A DNA stretch of 57,103 nucleotides, taken from the NCBI RefSeq assembly GCF_030766825.1, contig NZ_JASFDV010000039.1:1-57103 (forward strand). Reading direction: 5' to 3'. The position numbers were made by a program, and so were the translations under genes. Of the stretch, positions 8,692 to 17,016 are shown one piece after another. Positions within the stretch are counted from its first letter, which is position 1. The number at the start of each line of letters is the position of its first letter. The stretch is from Nocardiopsis sp. CC223A (GTDB lineage Bacteria; Actinomycetota; Actinomycetes; Streptosporangiales; Streptosporangiaceae). The notes under the pieces are model-generated. The model did no database searches. It saw only the letters and a list, made by a program, of their open reading frames with translations, and had not been told where the DNA came from.

Positions 8692-9764
8692 GCGGCACCT
8701 CTCGTTCCACGGCGTCGCTGTAGCAGGTACAGCAGGTAGGGCGCGCCGACCAGGGCGGTGAGCACGCCGACGGGCAACTGGACCGGCAGCGCGGTGCGCG
8801 CCGCCGTGTCGGCGGCCAGCACGATCAGCGCCCCGGTCAGGGCGGACAGCAGGGGCGGGATGTCGGGGACCCGGGCCAGCCGCCGGGCCACCTGCCCCGA
8901 CACCAGGGCGACGAACGCGATCGGCCCGCCCGCCGAGGTCGCCAGGGCGGCCAGGCACACCGCCACCGCCAGCAGCGTTCCGCGGGCCCGGCCGGTGCGC
9001 ACGCCCCAGCCGGTGGCCACGTCGTCCCCGAACAGCAGCGCCCGGTTGGTGTGCGCCAGCGCCAGCGCCGCCGGGATCAGCAGGGCGCACCCCGCCAGGA
9101 CGGGGGCCGCCTCCGCCCACCCGCGGGCGTTGAGGCTGCCGGTGAGCCACACCGCCGAACGCTGCGCGTCGTGCACGTCGATGAGTGTCAGCAGGTACTG
9201 CGTCACCCCGGTGAGCGCCGCGGACAACCCGATGCCGACCAGCAGCAGCCGCCGCCCGCGCACCGCCCCGTCCCGGGCGAGCAGGGCGATCAGCCCGGCC
9301 GCGCCCAGCCCCCCGGCCAGCGCGGCCACCGGGATCGGCACCAGGCCGATCGGGCCGCCCAGCGAGCCGACGGCGATGACGCCCACCGCCGCGGCCGACG
9401 CCCCGGCGCTGACCCCCAGCACGTCGGGGCTGGCCAGCGGGTTGCGCAGCACGCTCTGGCCGATCCCGCCCGCGACGCCGAACGCCGCGCCCACCGCCAG
9501 GGCCAGAACGATGCGGGGCAGCCGCACCTCGTGCACGGCGTACAGGGTGTTCTCCGCACCGTGCCCCCGCAAGGCCTGCCACAGCTCCCCGGGCGGGGTG
9601 GCCCGGTCGCCCAGGCTCAGCGCGGCCAGGGTGGTGAGCACCAGCACCAGCAGCGTCCCCAGCACGGCGACGGCCACACGCGGCCGGGGCCGGGGCCGGG
9701 GCAGCCACCGCAGCGGCGAGCGCGCGGGCGCGGGGGAGGGCGAGGGGGAAAGGGTCGCGGTCAC
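8688..9764 (-). CDS. FecCD-family siderophore permease, subunit 2
   Basis: This 358-residue polytopic permease shows [47 protein letters not shown] and [20 protein letters not shown], the standard FecCD signatures, ending [14 protein letters not shown] Ser/Pro/Arg-rich cytoplasmic tail of about 30 residues precedes the first helix. GTG at 9764 overlaps the stop of the preceding permease as GTGA. It should form a heterodimeric channel with that permease, importing a ferric siderophore from the binding lipoprotein encoded at the operon head. Confidence 0.94.
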   Translation of the reverse strand: MTATLSPSPSPAPARSPLRWLPRPRPRPRVAVAVLGTLLVLVLTTLAALSLGDRATPPGELWQALRGHGAENTLYAVHEVRLPRIVLALAVGAAFGVAGGIGQSVLRNPLASPDVLGVSAGASAAAVGVIAVGSLGGPIGLVPIPVAALAGGLGAAGLIALLARDGAVRGRRLLLVGIGLSAALTGVTQYLLTLIDVHDAQRSAVWLTGSLNARGWAEAAPVLAGCALLIPAALALAHTNRALLFGDDVATGWGVRTGRARGTLLAVAVCLAALATSAGGPIAFVALVSGQVARRLARVPDIPPLLSALTGALIVLAADTAARTALPVQLPVGVLTALVGAPYLLYLLQRRRGTRGAA

Positions 9765-10780
9765 AGGGCACGCTCCTTGGCCCGCCGGGTCAGCCAGATC
9801 AGGAACGGGGTGCCCACCAGCGCCGTCACCACGCCCACCTGAACCTCGGAGGGGCGGGCGATCAGTCGGCCCACCACGTCCGCGGTCAACAGCAGCAGGG
9901 GCCCCAGCAGGGCGGCGCAGGCCAGCATGCGGCGCACGTCGGCGCCCACCAGGGCCCGCGCGAGGTGCGGGATCACCAGCCCGACGAACGCGATCGGCCC
10001 GGCCAGGGACACCGCGGTCCCCGACAGCAGCACGACCGCCGCCCCGGCCAGCAGCCGGGTGCGGGTCACCCGCACGCCCAGGGCCGCCGCGGTGTCGTCG
10101 CCCAGCGCCAGGGCGTTGAGCGCCCCGGACACCACCAGCGCCACCACGGCGCCCGCGACCCCGAAGGGCAGCGCGGCGGGCAGCATCACGGGGTCGGGCA
10201 GGCTCAGCGCGCCCACCACCCAGAACCGGTACTGGTCCATGGTCGAGGCGCTGACCAGCACCACCCCGGACACGATCGCGCCGAGGAACGCCGTGACGGC
10301 GGCCCCGGCCAGGGTCATGGTGACGGGCGTGAGACCCTCGGGCGAGCGCCGGGCGAAGGTGTACACGACGGCGGTGGCCGCCGCGGCCCCGGCCAGTGCC
10401 AGCAGCACCCGGGGCGTCCCCGCGCCCAGGCCCAGCAGGGCGCTCCCGGCGACGACGGCCACGGCCGCTCCGGCGGAGATGCCGAGCAGGCCCGGGTCGG
10501 CCAACGGGTTGCGGGTCACCGACTGGGCGAGCACCCCGGCAGCGCCCAGGCAGGCGCCCACGAACAGGCCCAGCAGCGACCGCGGGAAGCGCATCTCCCA
10601 GATGACGGTCCCGGCGACGCCGTCCCCTGCGGCCAGCCCGGCCAGGGTCTCGGCGGGGGTCAGGACACGGGTGCCCACGGCGATGCTCACCAGCGTGACC
10701 GCGGCGAGGGCGGCGAAAGCGGTGAGGAGCACGGCGGAGGTGCCCGCCGCGCCCCTCACCGCGGTGGGGGAGGTGCTCAA
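9761..10780 (-). CDS. FecCD-family siderophore permease, subunit 1
   Basis: This is the first permease of the iron-box operon, about 339 residues with about ten membrane helices. Motifs include [62 protein letters not shown] and [13 protein letters not shown] place the start at TTG 10780, which overlaps the binding-protein stop as TTGA. GTG at 10759 (332 residues) is an equally possible start; neither has a strong ribosome site, so translation is probably coupled. The far longer open frame upstream is a shadow of the binding-protein gene. Confidence 0.9.
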   Translation of the reverse strand: MSTSPTAVRGAAGTSAVLLTAFAALAAVTLVSIAVGTRVLTPAETLAGLAAGDGVAGTVIWEMRFPRSLLGLFVGACLGAAGVLAQSVTRNPLADPGLLGISAGAAVAVVAGSALLGLGAGTPRVLLALAGAAAATAVVYTFARRSPEGLTPVTMTLAGAAVTAFLGAIVSGVVLVSASTMDQYRFWVVGALSLPDPVMLPAALPFGVAGAVVALVVSGALNALALGDDTAAALGVRVTRTRLLAGAAVVLLSGTAVSLAGPIAFVGLVIPHLARALVGADVRRMLACAALLGPLLLLTADVVGRLIARPSEVQVGVVTALVGTPFLIWLTRRAKERAL

Positions 10781-11823
10781 CTCAGGTCGTCGGCGATCGC
10801 GGCCAGGTCGTCCAGGACCAGGTCGGCGCCGGTGACGCCCAGGCCCAGGTACCAGACCTCGTCGTCGATCTCGCGGACCACGCCGCCGTCGGCGACCGCG
10901 GGCACCCGGTCCCACAGGGGCCCGTCGACCACCGCGGCCTGCTCGGTGGCGTCGGGGTCGCCGTAGGTGCCCCACAGCACCCACTCGCCCTCGGCCAGGG
11001 TGATCTCCTCGGCGGAGATCTCCACCGCGAGTTCGTCGATGTCCTCGGCCTCGGGCCGGGGCAGCCCGGCGTCGGCGAGCACGGTGCCGATGAAGGATTC
11101 GTTGCCGTACAGGCGGATGCGCCCGGCCATGAACCGCAGCATCGTCACGGTCGGCGCCTGTCCGCCGTTGGCCGCCACGACGGACCCGCCGATCTCGTCC
11201 GCCCGCTCCTCGTAGGCGTCCAGCAGCTCCTGCGCCCTCTCCTCCTCGCCGAGGGCGGCGGCGTTGAGCAGGAAGTTCTCCTTCCAGATCAGGCCGGGGC
11301 GGGGCGCCAGGACGGTGGGGGCGATCTCCTGGAGGCGCTGCTTGAGCGCGTCGTCGTCGATCCGCAGGGTGGTGCCCAGGATGAGGTCGGGTTCGAGGTT
11401 CTTGATCTGCTCCAGGTCCAGCGCGTCGTAGGCGCCCAGGTCCACGGCCTCGCCCGCCTCCAGGTATCCGGGGGCGATGGCGGCGTCGGCCGGGTGGGCG
11501 ATGCCCACGGGCTCGATCCCCAGGGAGAGCACGTTGTCCAGCTCGCCGGTGTCGAGCACGATGACGCGCTCGGGCTTGGCGGGGATCTCGGTCTCGCCGA
11601 CCTCGCCGTTGGCGACGAGGTTGCGCACGGTGCGGGGGAACTCGCCGGGGGCGGCGTCGGTGCCCAGCTGCGCGGCGAGCTCGCGGACGTCGTCGAAGCC
11701 CTCCTGGCCGGTGGCGACGTTGGACCGGTTCGAGCCGGTGTCGGTGGGCTCGTCTGCGCCGCAACCGGTGAGCAGGAGCGCTCCGGCGGCGAGCGCCGCG
11801 GTGAGGGTGGTGATGCGATTCAC
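10777..11823 (-). CDS. Ferric-siderophore substrate-binding lipoprotein
   Basis: This 348-residue FepB/FatB-type binding protein has a signal peptide with lipobox LLTGC followed by ADEPTDTGSNRS. Mature-domain motifs include PAKPERVIVLDTGELDN, LSLGIEPVGIAHP, IKNLEPDLILGT and a C-terminal [15 protein letters not shown] at 11823 is chosen because GAGG lies about 8 nt upstream and the signal peptide starts there (VNRITTLTAA). It heads a four-gene operon (binding protein, two permeases, ATPase) with 4-nt overlaps throughout, downstream of an iron box about 100 nt away. Confidence 0.94.
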   Translation of the reverse strand: MNRITTLTAALAAGALLLTGCGADEPTDTGSNRSNVATGQEGFDDVRELAAQLGTDAAPGEFPRTVRNLVANGEVGETEIPAKPERVIVLDTGELDNVLSLGIEPVGIAHPADAAIAPGYLEAGEAVDLGAYDALDLEQIKNLEPDLILGTTLRIDDDALKQRLQEIAPTVLAPRPGLIWKENFLLNAAALGEEERAQELLDAYEERADEIGGSVVAANGGQAPTVTMLRFMAGRIRLYGNESFIGTVLADAGLPRPEAEDIDELAVEISAEEITLAEGEWVLWGTYGDPDATEQAAVVDGPLWDRVPAVADGGVVREIDDEVWYLGLGVTGADLVLDDLAAIADDLS

Positions 11824-11907
11824 GGAAAGACCTCGGGGTGTGAGCGGGCGGTTCGCGGCCCTCGTGGCTGGTGAGAGGGGTGGGGTTGGAGAGTCGAACC
11901 TCCGGAG

Positions 11908-11935
11908 ATCGTACACCGGATTTAGGCAAGCCTAA
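11908..11935 (-). promoter_or_regulatory. Putative promoter of the siderophore-uptake operon
   Basis: Read on the minus strand, TTAGGC (11930-11935) and TACGAT (11908-11913) are separated by 16 nt, a plausible -35/-10 pair. The -35 element lies within the iron box, so a repressor bound there would exclude polymerase. The 5' leader would be about 80 nt. Confidence 0.5.
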
Positions 11936-11937
11936 CC
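11922..11937 (-). promoter_or_regulatory. Iron box (DmdR/IdeR/DtxR-type operator)
   Basis: The minus-strand sequence AGGTTAGGCTTGCCTAAA closely matches the actinobacterial 19-bp iron box TTAGGTTAGGCTAACCTAA, with the palindromic core TTAGGC and GCCTAA. It is positioned over the putative -35 of the binding-protein operon. Fe2+-loaded DmdR/IdeR is expected to repress here. Confidence 0.88.
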
Positions 11938-11939
11938 TT

Positions 11940-11959
11940 CACGAACATCCTTGTTCGTG
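11940..11959. repeat. 8-bp inverted repeat beside the iron box
   Basis: CACGAACA, a 4-nt loop TCCT, then TGTTCGTG form a perfect hairpin or dyad directly upstream of the iron-box promoter. There is no T-run, so it may be a second operator rather than a terminator. Confidence 0.5.
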
Positions 11960-11988
11960 CCCCCCGCCACACCTTTCGGGACGCACGG

Positions 11989-12019
11989 CCGCCCCGGCGC
12001 GGGCGGTGCGCCGGGGCGG
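11989..12019 (-). terminator. GC-rich hairpin, probable terminator of the CHRD gene
   Basis: Arms CCGCCCCGGCGC and GCGCCGGGGCGG form a perfect 12-bp stem with a 7-nt loop, 21 nt past the stop of the CHRD gene. There is no U-tract, as is common in high-GC actinobacteria. Confidence 0.65.
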
Positions 12020-12039
12020 TCCGGGGCGGTAGGGCGGGG

Positions 12040-12987
12040 TCAGAAGAGCTGGCCCCGGACGGCCCCGTCGGGGAACTCGCCCGTGTGCAGGTTCAGGTAG
12101 TAGTCGTGCGGGGCCGCGCTGATCCGCTCGGTGACCGCCGGGTCCACGTGGGCCACCGTGCCCGACACCGCGAACACCGTGGCGGGCAGCTCGCCGGCGA
12201 ACAGCTCCACCGCCACGTCGCCGTTCTCGCCCGCCACCCCCCGGTGCAGGTGGCCGATGGTGGGCGGCGCCACGTTGGTCCACGCCGTCGAGAACGCGAC
12301 CGTGTCGCCCTCGGGCCGGAAGAACCCGGAGGCGCGCCCGTCGGGGTCGCCCACCTGCGGCTTCTCCTCGGTGAACACCTCCTGGGCGCCGTCGGCCACC
12401 GCCACCAGCCCCGACCCCTCGATGATGCCCAGCACGTTGAGCCGCTGCCCCGACGGCGTCAGCTGCCCGCGGACCGCCCCGCCGGGGAACTCCTCGGTGT
12501 GCAGGTTGACGTAGAACCCGGCCGGGTCGGTCAGCAGTCGCAGGGCCAGGTCCTCGTCGGTGATCGTGGTCTGCCCGGCCACCGCGGTGACGGTCTCGGG
12601 CAGCGCGGTGTCGAAGAAGGTCAGCCGCACGTCCCCGTTCTCACCCGCGGCCCCCTGGTGGATGTGGCCCAGAGTGGGCGCCTGCGTGCCCTCCCAGTCC
12701 AAGGCGAACGTCACCCGGTCGCCCTTGACCGAGATGATCGCCCGGCCGTGCCCCTCGGGGTCGCCGACCGAGGGGCCGTCCTCGACGGGTACCTCCTCGG
12801 CGCCGCTGAGCTCGGCGGTGAAGAACACGGCCTGCTCGCCCTTGGTGGAGTTCAGCGCCGGGGTCTTGTTCCCGCCCCCCGCCGGGGCCGCCCCGTCCCC
12901 GTGGCCGCCGTGCTCGTCCGCGTGCGCGGTCCCGGCGGCGGCGATCATGGCGGCCGCGGCGGCGACCGCGAGAATTCGTGTGCGCAT
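12040..12987 (-). CDS. Secreted protein with two CHRD domains
   Basis: This 315-residue protein begins with a Sec signal peptide (MRTRILAVAAAAAMIAAAG, cleavage near THADEH) followed by a His/Gly-rich linker. Two CHRD (chordin-type) domains follow, at about residues 55-175 and 190-315. Each has the family hallmarks: ELSGAEEVP or DGAQEVFTEE, HIHQGAAGENGDV or HLHRGVAGENGDV, and the closing NLHTEEFPGGAVRGQL or NLHTGEFPDGAVRGQL. The ATG at 12987 has GGA nearby. CHRD proteins are extracellular and of poorly defined function. A lipoprotein and a sigma/anti-sigma pair lie just across the repeat region. Confidence 0.88.
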   Translation of the reverse strand: MRTRILAVAAAAAMIAAAGTAHADEHGGHGDGAAPAGGGNKTPALNSTKGEQAVFFTAELSGAEEVPVEDGPSVGDPEGHGRAIISVKGDRVTFALDWEGTQAPTLGHIHQGAAGENGDVRLTFFDTALPETVTAVAGQTTITDEDLALRLLTDPAGFYVNLHTEEFPGGAVRGQLTPSGQRLNVLGIIEGSGLVAVADGAQEVFTEEKPQVGDPDGRASGFFRPEGDTVAFSTAWTNVAPPTIGHLHRGVAGENGDVAVELFAGELPATVFAVSGTVAHVDPAVTERISAAPHDYYLNLHTGEFPDGAVRGQLF

Positions 12988-13030
12988 GGAGGTTTCCGTC
13001 CCCGTTCGTCTGCGTTCGGGCCGCCGCTCC

Positions 13031-13246
13031 GCGTGGGTGCGGCGGCGATCAGTGACGGATACGGCGGCCGGTCCCCGACGGTTCACCCGCTCCCTCCGCG
13101 AATCCGGGGTGAACCGCGGACGGTTCCCCCGCGTATCCGCGTGGGTGCGGCGGCGATCAGTGACGGATACGGCGGCCGGTCCCCGATGGTTCACCCGCTC
13201 CCTCCGCGAATCCGGGGTGAACCGCGGACGGTTCCCCCGCGTATCC
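13031..13246. repeat. 108-bp tandem repeat (two copies) with internal hairpins
   Basis: The unit starting GCGTGGGTGCGGCGG occurs at 13031 and 13139. The copies are almost identical; the one mismatch I see is CCGACGG against CCGATGG. Each contains GGTTCACCC and GGGTGAACC arms (13080-13115 and 13188-13223), giving a 9-bp stem, followed by GAACCGCGGACGGTTC. It occupies most of the 303-nt divergent gap between the CHRD gene and the lipoprotein gene, so it lies in the upstream region of both. No open frame in it looks real. Confidence 0.88.
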
Positions 13247-13290
13247 GCATCCGAACGACGCACGACGAACACGACGGGGAGAACCTGACC

Positions 13291-13779
13291 ATGCGCATCC
13301 GAGTGACCCTGGCGGCCGCCGGCACCCTGCTCGCCCTCACCGCCTGCTCCGCCGACGGCTCCGGCGGCGCGGCCGGAGACGGGGCCGAGGACGCGGCGCC
13401 CACCGCCCCGGCCCAGGCCGGACCGGTCGAGATCACCCTGGTGGAGAGCGAGGTCGGCACGGCCCTGGCCGACGCCGAGGGCCGTGTCCTCTACGGGTTC
13501 ACCAAGGACAAGGACGCCGAGAGTGTCTGCGAGGCCGGCTGCATCGCCACCTGGCCCGCCCTGACCGGCGCCGACGGGGTCGAACTCGGGGAGGGGCTGG
13601 ACGAGTCGCTGCTGGGCGCCACCGAGCGGACCGACGGCGTCACCCAGGTCGTCTACAACGACTGGCCGCTGTACTACTACGTCGGTGACGCGCTGCCGGA
13701 GGAGAGCAACGGCCAGGGTCTGGACGACGAGTGGTTCCTCGTCGCCCCGGACGGCACCCTCATCAAGGACGTTCCGTAA
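13291..13779 (+). CDS. COG4315-type secreted lipoprotein
   Basis: This 162-residue lipoprotein has signal MRIRVTLAAAGTLLALTAC with a lipobox at LTAC. Two copies of the secreted-repeat motif follow: GTALADAEGRVLYGFTKDKD with CIATWPAL, then TQVVYNDWPLYYYVGD and GQGLDDEWFLVAPDG. This pattern (G..L.D..GR.LY.F..D and N..PLY.Y..D) is a known family of unknown function. The ATG at 13291 has GGGGAG about 10 nt upstream. It is encoded 108 nt before the anti-sigma gene on the same strand, so co-transcription is possible. Confidence 0.88.
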   Translation: MRIRVTLAAAGTLLALTACSADGSGGAAGDGAEDAAPTAPAQAGPVEITLVESEVGTALADAEGRVLYGFTKDKDAESVCEAGCIATWPALTGADGVELGEGLDESLLGATERTDGVTQVVYNDWPLYYYVGDALPEESNGQGLDDEWFLVAPDGTLIKDVP

Positions 13780-13887
13780 CCCGCCGGGCCGCCGGTGCCC
13801 TCCGGACGGGGGTACCCGCGGCCCGGTCCGCGGTGGTACATGTACAACGGCAACGGTGACGGCCCCCGGATCCGGGCGGGAGAGACG

Positions 13888-14193
13888 ATGTTCGAGGAAG
13901 GCTGCGGTGCGGACGCGGTCGGCGCCCACCTGCTCGGCGCCGGCATGCCGGGCGCCCTGGACCCCGGCGAGCGGGCCGCCGCCGAAGCCCACCTGGCCTC
14001 CTGCCCCTCCTGCCGGGACGAGGCGGGGGAGCTGGCGGTCGTCCCCCGAGCCCTCGCCGACCTGCCGCTGGACGCGTACCTGACGGACTTCCTGCTCACC
14101 CCCGGCCGGATGGGGGACCTCGCCCTCCGGGTACTGGAACGCGCGGCGGACGAGGACCCCGCGGCGGGCGGCCCCCGCGTTCAGCCCGGGTAG
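13888..14193 (+). CDS. Small zinc-finger (zf-HC2-like) anti-sigma factor
   Basis: This 101-residue protein contains HLASCPSC, the H-x3-C-x2-C zinc-binding signature of ZAS anti-sigma factors, preceded by the typical GALDPGERAAAEAHL helix. It has no membrane segment, so it would act in the cytoplasm. The ATG at 13888 follows GGGAGAG. A longer in-frame start at 13795 would add 31 low-quality residues. It is convergent with the ECF sigma gene and overlaps its 3' end by 13 nt. Pairing with that sigma factor is inferred from proximity. Confidence 0.75.
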   Translation: MFEEGCGADAVGAHLLGAGMPGALDPGERAAAEAHLASCPSCRDEAGELAVVPRALADLPLDAYLTDFLLTPGRMGDLALRVLERAADEDPAAGGPRVQPG

Positions 14194-14765
14194 CCGCGGG
14201 CGATCAGCTTCTCCCGCAGGGCCCGCACCGCCTTGTGGGTGCGCGACTTGACCGTGCCCTCCGGGATGCCCAGGAGCTCTGCGGTCTCGTGGACGCTGAG
14301 CCCCAGGTAATGGACGTGCACCAGGATCTCCCGCTGCCTCGGGGGCAGGTCGCGCATGGCCTGCGCGACCACCTGGGCGTTGACCACCCGCTCCGACTCG
14401 TCGGCGATCGGCGCGTCCTGGGCGTCGCCCGGGGGGACCTCCGCCGGACGGACGCTGCGGGCCCGGTGGGCGTCGATGGCCAGCCGCCGCACCACCGTGA
14501 ACAGCCACGGCCGCAGCCTCCCGGGGTCGGCGTCCAGGTTCTCCCGACCGCGCCAGGCGCGCAGGACGGCCTCCTGGACCAGGTCCTCGGCCCGGTGCAG
14601 GTCCCGGTCCACCAGGGTCAGGGTGTACCGCAGCAGGACGGGGCCGTGCAGGTCGCACACGGCGCGTACGAACTCCGCGCCGGGCGCGGGCGCCCCCGCC
14701 CCGCGGGGGGCGGCGTCCACGGTCGCGGTCGCTGTCGCTCGCTGCGGTTCGGTGATCGTCGTCAT
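14181..14765 (-). CDS. ECF-family RNA polymerase sigma factor
   Basis: This 194-residue protein carries sigma region 2 (LHGPVLLRYTLTLVDRD, RAEDLVQEAVLRAW, LRPWLFTVVRRLAIDAHRAR) and region 4 (LPPRQREILVHVHYLGLSV with HTH ETAELLGIPEGTVKSRTHKA). The central linker is short, as in SigL/SigK-like ECFs. I start at ATG 14765 (MTTITEPQ), with GGAG 12 nt upstream; the open frame continuing to 15554 is a shadow of the cyclase gene. Likely targets are the neighbouring secreted proteins, but no promoter consensus could be confirmed. Confidence 0.9.
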   Translation of the reverse strand: MTTITEPQRATATATVDAAPRGAGAPAPGAEFVRAVCDLHGPVLLRYTLTLVDRDLHRAEDLVQEAVLRAWRGRENLDADPGRLRPWLFTVVRRLAIDAHRARSVRPAEVPPGDAQDAPIADESERVVNAQVVAQAMRDLPPRQREILVHVHYLGLSVHETAELLGIPEGTVKSRTHKAVRALREKLIARGYPG

Positions 14766-14827
14766 GGCGGTTCGCGGCTCCGGATTCCGGGTGACGTGTC
14801 GGGTGGACGTCAGCCATGAAACCGGTC

Positions 14828-14850
14828 GCGTACTAAGGTGTCTGCGTACT
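14828..14850. promoter_or_regulatory. Direct repeat GCGTACT-N9-GCGTACT in the sigma/cyclase divergent region
   Basis: Two exact 7-bp repeats start at 14828 and 14844 (16-bp spacing, about 1.5 helical turns). They lie in the 178-nt region between the divergent ECF sigma and adenylate cyclase genes. They could be a regulator-binding site or part of either promoter. Confidence 0.35.
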
Positions 14851-14943
14851 CTTCTACACAAGGCGCCCGCTTCACCCGATGTGTCGCACCGCACACCGCG
14901 GGCCGGGGCGCCCGCCCCTCCCGGAGCGACAGAGATCCCCTCC

Positions 14944-17016
14944 ATGGCTGAGACCCCCCTCCCGGTCCGCACCCCACCGCCCGGGCCCCCGCGCTCGGCC
15001 CGCCCGGTGCGCTTCCTCGTCTGGTTCCTGCACCTGGCCGCGCCCCTGGCCGGCCTGTGGCTGCTGCTGGCGCGCCCGCACCTGGACGTGGAGTGGCACC
15101 ACAACCCGAGCCACTTCTGGCTGGTGCTGGTCGTGTCCCTGCTCAACGTGGCCATGGGCCTGTGGATGGGGGTGGCCGCCCGCCGCCGCGACGACGGCCG
15201 CCTGTTCCTGGTGTCGCTGGCGTTCCTGTCGTCGGCCGGGTTCCTGGCCGTCCACGCGCTGCTCACCCCCGGCATGATCACCGCCGACGCCGGGATCGGC
15301 TTCGACCTGTCCCACCCGGTGGGGCTGGTCATCGCCTCCGTTTTCGCGTTCGCGTCCTCCCTGGACCTGACGGCCGAGCGCGGCGCGCGGGTCATCCGGT
15401 TCGAGCGCCTGCTGTGGATCCTGCTCGTGGCCCTGATGGTCGCCTGGACCGTCGCCGGACTGCTGGAGATCCCGCCCCTGCACCTGCCCGCCCAACAGCG
15501 CGACGTCGAGGGTGTGATGGTGCCGATCGCGGCCGCCTCGGCCCTGCTGTACATCGTCGCCGCGGTCCGCTACTTCCTCATGTTCCGGCGCTCGGCCTCC
15601 GCCGTGCTGCTCAGCCTGGTCACGGCGTTCGTGCTGCTGGCCGAGGCGATGGTCACGGTCATCCTCGCCGACAAGTGGCACCTGTCCTGGTGGCACTGGC
15701 ACGTGCTGCTGGTGGCGGCGTTCGGGTTCATCGCCTACAGCGCCTACGTCCAGTACCGGCGCGAGGGCGCCACCGCCGGGGTGTTCGACGCGATCGTGCT
15801 GGAGGAGACCGCCCGCCGCATCCGCGCCGAGTACGAGGAGGCCATCGAGGAGTTCGTGGCCCTGCTCGGCGAGGGGGAGCGGGGCGACACCGCGCCCAAG
15901 GGGGCCGACTTCGCCGCGTTCGCGGAGCGCTTCCGGCTCTCGGAGGGGCAGGTCGCCGTGGTCGAGCGGGCCGCCGCCGCCCTGGCCGCCGAACGCGACA
16001 CCTCCCGGCGCCTGGCGGCGCTGGCCGAGGTCGCCCGCCGCACCCGGGTCGGCGACCAGGACGAGGACGCGTTCGTGCGGTCGGTGCTGGAGGCCGTCCG
16101 CCCCGCCTACGGCGACGTGAACGTGGGCCTGGCCTCCGACGGGCGGGTCCGCATCGAGGACCGCGTCTACCCGGTCGACCCCCGCCCGCAGGCCGGGACC
16201 GTGTTCGAGGGCCGGTCGGTGCGCCCCCTGGTGGTGCGCGGCGGGACGGCGGGCATCCTGGAGGGTCCGCTCCAGGGGCGGGAGGACGACCCCGCGTCCC
16301 TGGCGGCCCTGGCCGGACAGCTGTCCATCTCCCTGGAGAACGTCCGGCTCTACCGCGAGCTGGGCACCCTGTTCCGCCAGTACATGTCGCCGGACGTGGC
16401 CGCCTCCCTGCTGGCCGACCCCGACCAGGCGGCGCTGGGCGGCCGGGTCGTGGAGGTGAGCGCCCTCTTCGCGGACCTGCGCGGGTTCACGACCTTCTCC
16501 GAGGCGGTGGAGCCCGCCGAGATCGTGCGCATGCTCAACCGCTACCACGGCGCCGCCGTCCCGGCGATCCTCTCCGACGGCGGCACCATCGTGCAGTTCG
16601 TCGGCGACGCCCTGCTGGCCCTGTTCAACGCCCCCGCCCGCCAGGCCGACCACGAGGTCCGGGCGGTGCGGGCCGCGCTGGCCATGCGCGACGCCTCCGA
16701 GCGCATCGCGGACCAGAACCCCGGCTGGCCCCGGTTCCGCATCGGCGTCAACACCGGGCCCGCCCTGGTGGGCAACATCGGCAGCGAGCAGCTGCGCGGC
16801 TTCAACGCCATGGGCGACGCCGTCAACGTGGCCGCCCGGCTGCAATCACTGGCCGAACCGGGCCGGGTGGTGGTCGGCGACGCCACGCTCCGGGGGCTGG
16901 GGGAGGGCGTCCGCTCCCGTTCCCTGGGCGACCTGCCGGTCAAGGGCAGACAGGGCACGGTGACGGCGCACGAGATCCTCTCCCTGGGCGACGGAACGGC
17001 GGTGCACCCGTGGTGA
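14944..17016 (+). CDS. Membrane-bound class III adenylate/guanylate cyclase
   Basis: This 690-residue protein has eight hydrophobic segments (residues about 20-260), a helical/GAF-like middle (about 280-470) and a C-terminal class III cyclase domain. Metal-binding aspartates are present in VSALFADLRGFTTF and QFVGDALLALFN. The adenine-binding Asp and transition-state Asn/Arg are in MGDAVNVAARL. The usual substrate-specifying Lys before FxGD is Gln here (TIVQFVGD), so ATP/GTP preference is less certain. The ATG at 14944 precedes MAETPLPVRTPPPG. The stop overlaps the start of a Crp-type regulator, strongly suggesting that the cyclic nucleotide made here is read by that protein. Confidence 0.9.
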   Translation: MAETPLPVRTPPPGPPRSARPVRFLVWFLHLAAPLAGLWLLLARPHLDVEWHHNPSHFWLVLVVSLLNVAMGLWMGVAARRRDDGRLFLVSLAFLSSAGFLAVHALLTPGMITADAGIGFDLSHPVGLVIASVFAFASSLDLTAERGARVIRFERLLWILLVALMVAWTVAGLLEIPPLHLPAQQRDVEGVMVPIAAASALLYIVAAVRYFLMFRRSASAVLLSLVTAFVLLAEAMVTVILADKWHLSWWHWHVLLVAAFGFIAYSAYVQYRREGATAGVFDAIVLEETARRIRAEYEEAIEEFVALLGEGERGDTAPKGADFAAFAERFRLSEGQVAVVERAAAALAAERDTSRRLAALAEVARRTRVGDQDEDAFVRSVLEAVRPAYGDVNVGLASDGRVRIEDRVYPVDPRPQAGTVFEGRSVRPLVVRGGTAGILEGPLQGREDDPASLAALAGQLSISLENVRLYRELGTLFRQYMSPDVAASLLADPDQAALGGRVVEVSALFADLRGFTTFSEAVEPAEIVRMLNRYHGAAVPAILSDGGTIVQFVGDALLALFNAPARQADHEVRAVRAALAMRDASERIADQNPGWPRFRIGVNTGPALVGNIGSEQLRGFNAMGDAVNVAARLQSLAEPGRVVVGDATLRGLGEGVRSRSLGDLPVKGRQGTVTAHEILSLGDGTAVHPW

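Noticed and set aside
11824..11916. Upstream ATG (MYDLRRFDS) for the siderophore-binding lipoprotein
   Set aside because: It would place the start within or upstream of the promoter and bury the signal peptide. GTG 11823 has a ribosome site and gives a normal lipoprotein signal.
13031..13246. CRISPR-like array
   Set aside because: Only two 108-bp units, directly abutting with no variable spacers, and no cas genes nearby.
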